Assembly (NCBI RefSeq): GCF_900111275.1
Contig: NZ_FOGR01000007.1
Coordinates: 112,980 to 176,979 of the forward strand
Direction: 5' to 3'
Origin: Rhizobium sp. NFR03
GTDB taxonomy: Bacteria > Pseudomonadota > Alphaproteobacteria > Rhizobiales > Rhizobiaceae
Length of the DNA: 64,000 nucleotides
The notes below the pieces were generated by a model. That model did not search any database. It had not been told where the DNA came from and saw only the letters and a program-made list of their open reading frames with translations. This document shows positions 46,063 to 55,000 of this stretch, in pieces. Position numbers and translations under genes: made by a program. Each line of letters starts with the position of its first letter. The stretch's first letter is position 1.

Positions 46063-47079
46063 TCAGCGCGTCCTCGGGTCGAAGATCTTGTAGAGCGCAT
46101 CGGACAGAAGATTGAGCCCGATGAAGATGACGCCGACCAGCAGGACGCAGGTCATCACCGCGTTCATGTCGCCGACCAGCATGTTGTTGGTGATGTACTG
46201 GCCAAAGCCCGGCCAGGAGAACACGGTCTCGATCAGCACGGCGCCTTCGAGCAGGCTGCCATAGGCGAGCGCGACGATGGTGACGAGCTGGACGCGGATA
46301 TTGGCGAAGGCATGGTGCCAGATCGTCCGGCTCTTCGAGAGACCCTTCACCCGCGCGGTGGTTACATACTCCTGGTTCAACTGGTCCAGCATGAAGCTTC
46401 GGGTCATGCGGGTGATGTAGGCCATGGAGGAATAGCCAAGGATGCTCGCCGGCAGCAGCAGGTGGTTGACCGCATCCCAGAAGACCTCCCAATCACCTGC
46501 GAGCATCGAGTCGATCAGCAGGAAGCCCGTGGTCTCCGGCACGAGGCCGATATAGTAGTCGGACAACCGGCCGCCGCCCCCCACCAGATCGAGAGCCGCG
46601 TAGAAGACGATGAGGCCGATCATGCCCGTCCAGAAGATCGGCATGGAATGTCCGATGAGTGTCAGGAACCGGATGACGTGATCGACAGGTTTGTTGCGGC
46701 GAACGGCGGCGAGAATCCCCAAGGGAATGCCGAGCCCGGCCCCGACGATGATGGCGAAGGTCGCAAGCTCGATCGTCGCCGGCATCACGTGCAGGATATC
46801 GTTGATGACGGGCTGGCCGGTGCGGATCGAGACGCCGAAGTCGCCGTGAAGCAGGTCGCTCACATATTTGAAGAACTGCTGGTAGAGCGGCAGGTTCGCG
46901 CCGATCCGCTCGGCAACCATCTCGTATGTCGCCCGGTCCGCCTCCTCCCCGACGATTGCGCGCACGGGATCGACCGGCATCAGGCGGCCAATGCAGAAGG
47001 TGAGGATCAGAAGGCCGATGAGGGTGACCAGAATGGTTCCTGCCTGCCTGCCGAAAGCAGAAAAGCGCGCATTGTTCAT
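46063..47079 (-). CDS. Dipeptide-type ABC importer permease, DppB-like (338 aa)
   Basis: The first permease, with an N-terminal membrane helix at residues 14-33 followed by a periplasmic segment containing LPLYQQFFKYVSDLLHGDFG (in part), typical of DppB. The EAA loop reads YVTTARVKGLSKSRTIWHHAF near residue 235. ALAYGSLLEGAVLIETVFSWPG follows near 265 (motifs given in part). The ATG at 47079 follows AAGGAAG. An upstream extension to 47220 would cross the intercistronic hairpin and the end of the binding-protein gene. Confidence 0.93.
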   Translation of the reverse strand: MNNARFSAFGRQAGTILVTLIGLLILTFCIGRLMPVDPVRAIVGEEADRATYEMVAERIGANLPLYQQFFKYVSDLLHGDFGVSIRTGQPVINDILHVMPATIELATFAIIVGAGLGIPLGILAAVRRNKPVDHVIRFLTLIGHSMPIFWTGMIGLIVFYAALDLVGGGGRLSDYYIGLVPETTGFLLIDSMLAGDWEVFWDAVNHLLLPASILGYSSMAYITRMTRSFMLDQLNQEYVTTARVKGLSKSRTIWHHAFANIRVQLVTIVALAYGSLLEGAVLIETVFSWPGFGQYITNNMLVGDMNAVMTCVLLVGVIFIGLNLLSDALYKIFDPRTR

Positions 47080-47147
47080 GACTGCTTCCTTGGAATGCAA
47101 AGAGGTCGAGGGCGTGCGAAAGGCGCGTGCAACGGGAGCATGGAGAG

Positions 47148-47172
47148 GCCGGCGCGCAGGGCGCGCGCCGGC
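47148..47172 (-). other. Strong intercistronic hairpin between binding-protein and permease genes
   Basis: GCCGGCGCGC pairs with GCGCGCCGGC across a 5-base loop, a 10-bp stem in the 101-base gap after the binding-protein stop. It fits attenuation or 3'-end protection that raises binding protein over transporter levels. Confidence 0.6.
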
Positions 47173-47180
47173 GCAAGCGC

Positions 47181-48785
47181 CTATCGCTCCTTGGTCACCG
47201 TGCGCAGTCGCGTGGACCATGACGGATTGAGCGCGAGACCCTTGATGTCGGCGCGGTAGCCGACGCTGTCGACGACTTCCGCGAAGGGCTGGATGGCAGG
47301 GACGACATCAGCGTAATAGGTCTGGATCGCCTCGTAATCCTTGACCTGCTTCGCCTTGTCGGTCTCCACGAGCGCGGCGTCGACCATGCTGTTGATCTTC
47401 GCGTCGTAGAAAGCTGTCCGCCAGCCCTGGAAGTTGGTCAGCTTCGCTTCGTCGGCATTATCCGGATTGTAGACGATGGCGCGAAGGTTGCTGTCGGGGT
47501 GCGGCAACTGCCCGCCACCGCCGCGTCCGACGAGGAGTTCATATTTCCGCTCGCGCATCGCGCCATAGATCTGGTCGCCGCTGCCGGTGATGATCTCCGC
47601 CTTGATGCCGCCCTGTGCCAGCGTCGCCTGGATGGCGGTCGCGGCATTCATGAACGGCGCGTCGGAGATGGCGCGCAGCGTGGTCGAGAAGCCATCGGGA
47701 TAGCCGGCTTCCGCCAGCAGAGCCTTGGCCTTCTCCACGTCCAGCTTGTAACCCGCATTTGGGAGTGCGCCGAACAGACCGGTCTGGATCGGACGATCCC
47801 GCAGGCGTCCGAAGTAGGGCAGCACGGTGTCGTTCAGCCCCTGATAGTCGATCAGGTAGCGCAAGGCCTCGCGTACTTTCGGCTTCTGGAACTTCTCGTC
47901 CTTCATGGATACGGCGAGGTAATAAAACCCGCTGCCGCCATTGGTCTGGACTTTGACGTTCTCGCTTGCCTCCAGCGCCTTGAGGTCGGCGGCCGACATG
48001 GAATAGGCGATGTCGATATCGCCCTTTTCGAGCATCAGCCGCTGGCTCTGGGATTCCGCCAGATGCCGCATCATGATGCGCTTCATGCCGGGCTTCTCGC
48101 CCCAGTAGTTCGTATTCTCATCGAGAATGACGCGCTCGTTGGAGCGCCATTGGCCAAGCGTGTAGGGGCCGGAGCCGGCCGAATTATTGGTGAGCCAGGC
48201 AGAACCGAGATCGCCGGACTTGTCATGCTCCATCACGGTCTTGCTGTCGAGCACCGAGCCGGGTCCGACGATACCCAGCGTCTGGACGATGATCTCGGGA
48301 TCGACCTTCTTCGGCAGGGTGATGACGACCGTCGTCTCATCGGGCGCGGTGAAGCTCTTATCTGCATTCGCGGCCGTGAAGCCATGCGTCTTCAGGAACG
48401 AGGCTTGTGCGAGATTGAGCGTCAGGAGCCGTTTCAGCGACCAGACGACGTCGGCCGATGTCACCGGATTGCCGGAGGCAAAGGTTGCGCCGGCTTTCAG
48501 CTTGAAGGTAATCGCCGAATTGTCGGGGCTGACCGTCCAGCTTTCGGCAAGCTGCGGATTGACCTGTGCACGGTTGACAGCATCCAGCGCAACAAGGTTA
48601 TCATATATGTTGGCAAGAACTTGTACCGTTTCCTTGCCGGTGATGGCAGCCGGATCCAAGGTCAGGATATTGCTCATGGAAAAACCGACAACGAGCATGT
48701 TTGGCGGCGTTTCAGCCCAGGCAGGGCTGGTTAGCAGGGTGGAGCCGACCAGAATTGTCGACAGTGCTTTGATCATGCGATGCAT
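47181..48785 (-). CDS. Dipeptide-type ABC importer substrate-binding protein (534 aa)
   Basis: A periplasmic receptor of the family 5 (DppA/OppA/AgpA) class. The signal peptide is residues 1-24, cleaved after PAWA. The mature part shows SWTVSPDNSAITFKLKAGATFASGNPVTSADVVWSLKR, given here in short parts, near residues 80-115, which is the family signature. GSGPYTLGQWRSNERVIL lies near 195. Members bind peptides, opines, nickel or plant oligosaccharides. The co-encoded acyl-esterase-like enzyme and nearby sugar genes favour a sugar-derived ligand, but this is inference. The ATG at 48785 follows a GGAGGA ribosome-binding site. Confidence 0.92.
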   Translation of the reverse strand: MHRMIKALSTILVGSTLLTSPAWAETPPNMLVVGFSMSNILTLDPAAITGKETVQVLANIYDNLVALDAVNRAQVNPQLAESWTVSPDNSAITFKLKAGATFASGNPVTSADVVWSLKRLLTLNLAQASFLKTHGFTAANADKSFTAPDETTVVITLPKKVDPEIIVQTLGIVGPGSVLDSKTVMEHDKSGDLGSAWLTNNSAGSGPYTLGQWRSNERVILDENTNYWGEKPGMKRIMMRHLAESQSQRLMLEKGDIDIAYSMSAADLKALEASENVKVQTNGGSGFYYLAVSMKDEKFQKPKVREALRYLIDYQGLNDTVLPYFGRLRDRPIQTGLFGALPNAGYKLDVEKAKALLAEAGYPDGFSTTLRAISDAPFMNAATAIQATLAQGGIKAEIITGSGDQIYGAMRERKYELLVGRGGGGQLPHPDSNLRAIVYNPDNADEAKLTNFQGWRTAFYDAKINSMVDAALVETDKAKQVKDYEAIQTYYADVVPAIQPFAEVVDSVGYRADIKGLALNPSWSTRLRTVTKER

Positions 48786-48837
48786 CGTTTCCTCCACAAG
48801 CTGCTCCCCAGCAGCATTCAGTTCCTCAACTCCGACA

Positions 48838-48869
48838 TAAGAGATATGACGTCTTACCTCGACTGTCAA
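48838..48869 (-). promoter_or_regulatory. Promoter and overlapping inverted repeat of the Dpp-type operon
   Basis: On the minus strand, TTGACA, a 17-base spacer and TATCTC lie 56 bases before the binding-protein start. TAAGA and TCTTA arms with a 9-base centre (48838-48856) overlap the -10 region and spacer. This is where a FadR-type repressor such as that at 42737-43486 would act. Confidence 0.55.
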
Positions 48870-49090
48870 TCTGCTTTGGACGGATGTGGTGGGAGCACCG
48901 GTGGCTGTGGACATCGGCGCTGCGGAAGGCGATGAAGATGGTGTTGGAATGGCCACGGGAGGCTGCATGCACGCACCCGCTTCGGGCCTCGCGTGAGAAC
49001 ATCGGTACGCGAGGCTCGCCGCTCCTTGCTAGCCTGTTCTCAGCCGCATCGTCCGGCGCCGAAGCGATTCCGCTTCGGCTTTAGCTGCTC
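48870..49090. other. Intergenic gap with no gene seen
   Basis: From the Dpp-operon promoter to the end of the giant repeat gene I see no supported coding region. A short open frame here ends in the 49.1-kb gene's 3' end and has no ribosome-binding site. I also see no clear terminator for the repeat gene. Confidence 0.5.
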
Positions 49091-52000
49091 TTATACGCTC
49101 AACATCGACATGATGAGCGATGCGCTGTTCTCGCTCGGCTGCTCGGATGGCGCCGAAGATCCGGCTTCCGTGCTGGACGTTTCCGAGGCGGGGGCGAAGC
49201 GGGCACTGGAGGCGGTCGTGGTCGTCTGCGCGTTGGTGGCCACGTCGGTGAGGGCCTGCAGCTGCGAGGAGGTCATGCTATTGACCTGGGCCGGCGTGAA
49301 GGCTTCCGCCTGTGCGACGGTCAGCCCGGAAATCGCGCGTGTGCTCAAGCCGGAGATCGCGCTGGTGCTCAGCGAGATGATATGCTCCGGTGTCAGCTGA
49401 ACAAGATCGTCCGAGCCGAAGGCCGCGGCCTGCATCAGGCCGAAGGAGCCGACCTGCGATGTCGAAAGCATGGCGATCTGCGCCGGGGTCAGGGCATTCA
49501 CCTGACTGTAGCCGAGCGCTGCGACCTGACCCGTCGTCAGAGCCGCGATATTGGTCGATGTAAGGCCGGAAACGATCGTCGTGCTCAGCCCCTTGATGGA
49601 TCCCGGCGCGATCGCGGCGAAATCCTCTGTCGAGAACGTCGCGAGCTGCGTCGTGGTCAGGCCGGCAAGGGCATTCTGACTGAGGGCGGTGATCTGGCTG
49701 CCCGTCAGCATATCCATCTGCTCCGCGCTCAGCACGCCAAGCTGCGTGCTCGTGAGCCCGGCGACGGTGCCCGTGCCGAGACCGGCGATTTCCGCCGGGG
49801 TAAGGGCAGCGATGAAGGCCGTCGGAAGGCCCTTCACGGCTGTCGAGCCGAGGGCTCCGATCTTCGCGGGCTTCAACGTCGCGAGGCTGTCCGTCGTCAA
49901 GCCTGAGATGGCATCCGACCCCAGGGCCGCGATCTGGCTGGTCGAAAGGGCCTGCATTTGCGTGGGAGTGAGCGCTGCAGCCTGACTGCTGCTGATGCCG
50001 GAAAGTCCCTTGGTGCTCAGTGCGGCAAGCTGGCTGTCTGAAAGACCGGCGATACCGTTTGCTTCCAAGGCGCCAACCTGGGTGGAGGTCAGGGCTCCGA
50101 CCTGCCCGAGGCTGAGGGCTTCGATCTGGCCGGAGGTGAGCGCAGCGATCTGGGTGGTGGCAAGCCCCGAAATGCCGCCTGTGCTCAGAGCCGCGATCTG
50201 CTGCGGCGTCAACGCGGAGAGCATGGACGATGAGAGGCCGGCAATGGCCACCGAACTGATGGCGGCGATATCGCCTGTGGAGAAGCTGTCGATATCCTCC
50301 GCGCCGAAGGCTGCCAGCTGACGGGAGTTGAAGACCGCGATCTGCGCCGTCGTGAGCGCTTCGGCCTGTTCGACGCTGAGGGCTGCGATCTGCGCCGTGT
50401 CGAGACCTGCTATGGCGGATGTGCCGAGCGCTGCAATCTGGCCCGTCGAGAGCGATGCGATCACCGTTGTGGACAGGCCCGGAATTGCCGAAGAACTGAT
50501 CGCGGCAACCTGTGGCGTACCGAGATTGTCCAGGGCATCGAGGCTCAGCGCGGCCAGCTGTTGCGACGACAGTGTCCCCACCTGAGCAGCCGTCAGGGCC
50601 TTGGCCTGGTCGATCGTGAGGATGGAGATCGCAGCGGTAGAGAGGCCCGCTACGCCGCTCGTGCCGAACCCGCCGATCTGGGCGGCGGAGAGCAGCGCGA
50701 TATCCGCAGGTTCGAAGGCCGACGCCTGCTTCGAGGATAGCGCGCCGAGCTGCGTCGGCGTAAGTGCTTCGATCTGCTCGTTCGTCAGCGTGCTGATCTG
50801 GCCGGTGGTCAGCCCGCTCACGCCGGATGTACTCAGGGCCGCGACATGCTCGGCAGAGAGGGAGGCGATCGCCGCCGTGCTCAAGCCGGGAACGGTCGCA
50901 GAGAGAAACGCAGCGATATCGGCGGTGGAGAAGCCGGAGAGATCCTCGGTATCCAGACCTGCGACCTGCGAAGAGCTGAGGGCCGCGACCTGCGTCGGCG
51001 TGAGGGCGGCCGTCTGGTCGGTGGACAGCGCTGCGATCTGCGTGCTGCTGAAGCCCGCGACGCCGTCTGCGCTCAAGGCAGCGATCTGCGGGATCGAGAG
51101 TGTCGCGAGAGCTTGCGTTCCCAGTGCGGCGATCTGCCTTGAGGTCAGGGCGGCGACCTGCGCCGTCGTCAGAACGTCAATCTGGTCGGTTGAAAGGGCA
51201 GCGATCTGCGTGCTGCTGAGGACAGCGACGCTGCCCGCGCTCAGCGCGGCGACGGCGTCGGTCGAAAGCGTTGCAATCGCCGCCGGAGACAGGCCTGCTA
51301 TCGCTGTTGAGGAAATGGCGCCGATATCGGCAGGACTGAAGCGGGCAAGAGCGGCGGCGCCAAGCGCTGCCAGCTGCCGTGAGCCGAGCGCGGCGATCTG
51401 GGTGCCGTGCAGCGCTTCTGCCTGATCGGCGCTGAGGACGCCGATCTGCTGGGTGCTCAGTCCGGCAATGCCTGCGGCACTCAGGGCGGCAATCTGCGTC
51501 GTCGTCAGCGCGGCCACGTCATCTGTGGCGAGAACGGCCACCTGCCGCGAACTCAGCGCCGCAATCTGCGTGGTGCCAAGAGCCTGCACCTGAAGACTGC
51601 TGAGACGCGCAATCAAAGATGTGCTGAGCCCGCTGATGCCGCTTGAGCTGAGGGCGGCGATCTGTTCGTTCGACAGCGCGGCGACGGCTTGAGATGTGAT
51701 GCCCGCCATGGCGCTGGACGACAGGGCGCCGATGTTCTTCGGCAGGATGGCCTGGATGTCGTCGGCGGTCAGCGCGGGGGTCTGCCGGAAGGTGAGAGCG
51801 CCAAGCTGTGCCCGTGTCAGCGATCCCACCTGTGATGCCGTCAAGGCGTCGATCTGGCGCGAGCCAAGGGCTGCAACCGCGGCGGTGCTCAGTGCCGCGA
51901 TCTTGGTGTCGAGCGATGCGATGGTGTCGGAGGACAGACCGGCGACCGCAGCCGGATCGATGACGGCGATCTCGCGAGTCGAGAAGGTGGCGATGGCGCT

Positions 52001-55000
52001 GGAGGATAGCGCCGCGAGCTGTGTCGAACTGAGGGCTGCGATCTGGACGCCCGTCAAGGCCTCCACCTGCGTCGTCTGCAGCGCTGCCAGCTGTCGGGTG
52101 GTCAGGCCGCTAACGCCGGATGCGCTCAAGGCCGCTATCTGTTCATTGGAGAGCGTGGCGATCGTGTCCGTTGTAAGACCGCCAACCGCAGCGGATGTCA
52201 TGGCGGCGATGTCCTTCGTCGAGAAGGTTGCCATGTCGTCCGACTGAAGGGCCGAAACCTGACCCGATGTCAGGCTTGCGACCTGGGCGCTGGTCAAAGC
52301 CTCCGACTGCGCCGGAGTGAACACGGCGATTTGCTGAGACGTCAGGCCGGGAATAGCTGCGCCCGAGAGGGCTGCGATCTGCGTCGGCGTGAGCACGGCG
52401 ACATCGGACGTTGCGAGGGCGCCGATCTGGGTCGAGCTCAGGGCCGCAACCTGCCGGGTAGACAGGTTGGCGAGCTGGTCCGTATCGAGCGCGGTGATCT
52501 GCGCGGTCGAAAGGCCGGCGACTGCGCTGCTGCTCAGCGCTCCAATACGCTCCGGCGAGAGAGCAACGATAGCCGCCGTGCTCAGTCCGGCCATCTGCTG
52601 GGACGTCATCCCGCCGAGTTGGGCGGTGGTCAACGCCGCGAACTGCGCGTCGCTCAGCGCCGCGATCTGGTCCGAACTCATCCCGCTGACCGCGGCTGAC
52701 GTGAGGGCTGCCACGTTGGCGGTGGACAAGGCCGAGATATTTTCCGAAAGAGCGGCGACCTGCGTCGCGGTCAGCTGTTTCACCTGCGAAACGGTGAGGG
52801 CGGCGAGGTGTGCAGTGGAAAGCGCGGATGCCTGTAGGGTCGAAAGTCCGGCAAGCGCTGCTGTTCCCAATGCTTCGACCTGCGCAACGGAGAGAGCGGC
52901 GACGAGATCCGTTCCGAGGCCCGACAGCCCCTGACTGCTCAGCGCGGCGATGTTTGCTGTTGGAAAAGCACCGATGTCCTCGACCTCGATGGCGGCCATC
53001 TGCGTGGCGTTCAACGCCTTGACCTGCGCGACCGAGAGGGCCGCGATCTGGCTCGGTCCCATGGCCGAGATCTGCGTGGACGTCAGCCGCGCTATCGCGC
53101 TCGTGCTCAAAGCTGTAACTTTGGCGTTTGTCAGACTCTCCATCACATCGCCACTGAGCCCTGTTATGGCTGCGTTGCTGATGGCGGCGACCTCGGCCTC
53201 CGAGAATGTCGCTACATCATTGGCGCCAAGCGCTGCGAGCTGTGCGGCGGTCAGCACGCGAATCTGCGTCGCGGACAGAGCTTCGACCTGCGCCGTTCCC
53301 AAAGCCTCGATCTGCGCCGTCGTCAGGCTGGCGATGGCCAATGTTCCCAAGGCTGCGATCTTGTCGGTGCCAAGCGTTGGAATGACGTCGGTGCTGAGAC
53401 CGGACAGGGCGCGGCCGTTGATCGCAGCGATATTGGACGTGGAAAAATTCGACAGATCGTTTGCATCCAGCACGGCGACCTGCGTCGCGGTCAGGCGGGC
53501 AACCTGGGCAGTGCCAAGCGCTGCGAATTTGTCTGCGCCAAGGGCTGCGATCTGCGCCGTCGAGAGCGCTGCTATCGCATTGACGTTCAAAGCGGCCACC
53601 TGCGCCGTCGTCAGTGCGCCGATCTGCTCGGTCGAAAGTGCCGCAACCTGGGTCGTCCGCAGCGCGGCGATCTGGGCCGTCGACAGCACGGCAACCTGCG
53701 CTGTCGAGAGGCCCGTTACGCTCAGGCCCTGTACGGCAGCCTTGTTCATCGCCGCGATCTCGTCCGTCGAGAAGGTGGCGACGGCGTCATCGCTCAAGCC
53801 GGAAAGTTGCACGGATGTCAGGGCCGCCACCTGCGCCTCCGACAGAATCTCGATCTGCGCGGTGCTCATCGTGGACAGTTGCGCCTTCGTCAGCCCGGGA
53901 ACCTGGGTTGTCGTCAAAGCAGCGAGCTGTGCCGTCGAAAGCGTTGCGGCCGTATCCGTCGTCAGTCCGGACAGCGCGGATTTGGAGATGGCCTGGATAT
54001 CATCGTCCGAGAAGGTCGCGAGATCCTCCGCTCCGAGGGCCGCAAGTTGAGTTGCGGTCAACGCCTTTATCTGGTCGGTCGAAAGGGCAGCGACCTGATC
54101 CGTCCGGAGAGCTGCGACCTGGGGAGACGTCAGCTGCGAGATAGCGCTCGTGGTGAGCGCCGCGATCTTGTCGCTCGTCAGCGTGGCGATGATGTCTGTC
54201 CGAAGCCCGGAAATCGCTTTGCTCGCGATGGCGCTCATGTCCTCGGGGGAGAACGTGGCGATGGCCGCCGAGGTGAGCACGGAGAGCTGCGCGGCGGAGA
54301 GGGCCCTGATCTGAGCCGACGACAAAGCCTCGATCTTCGTGTTGCTCATTGCCGCCAGCTGCAGCGTTGTCAGAGCGGCAGCCTGGCTGGAGGTGAACGC
54401 CGCGATCCGGTCGGTGGAGAGCCCCTCCAGAGTGCCGGTGCTCAGGCCCCGGATGGCGGACGTCGAGACGGCGGCCATGGCCGCGGACGAGAAGGCATCC
54501 AGAGCGGCGTCGCTGAACGCCGAGATCTGCGTTGCCGTCAGCGCGCGGGCTTGCTGAGAGGTCAGGGCCGCCGTCTTCTCGGCGGTCAGGCTGCTGATCT
54601 GCAGCGTGCCGAGGCTTGCCATCGTCCGCGTGCTGATCCGGGCCATTTGTTCGGTGGAGAGCGCCTCGAACTGACCGGAGCCCCAGCCGCTGATCTGCGC
54701 TGCACCGAGAGCCGCGATCTGCGCCGGGAGCAGTGCCGTTAGTTTGTCATTCGACAGCGCGTTGATCTGGGTGCTCGTCAGGAAGGCGAATGTCGGGGCG
54801 CTCAGGGCGACGAGTTGTTCGATCGAGAGTGCTGCAACGACGTCTGCCTTCAGCCCTTGCACCACCCGGCCGTTAATGGCGCCGATATCCGTGGTGGAGA
54901 AGCTGGCGATATCGTCAGAGTCAAGCGCGGCCAACTGGTTTGAGCCGAGCATCTTGACCTGCACGGGCGTAAGGGCCGCCAGCTGGTCGCCGTCGAACTT

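Noticed and set aside
44352..46115. Long plus-strand open frame opposite the Dpp-type ATPase and permease genes
   Set aside because: Antisense shadow of conserved transporter genes, with biased composition.
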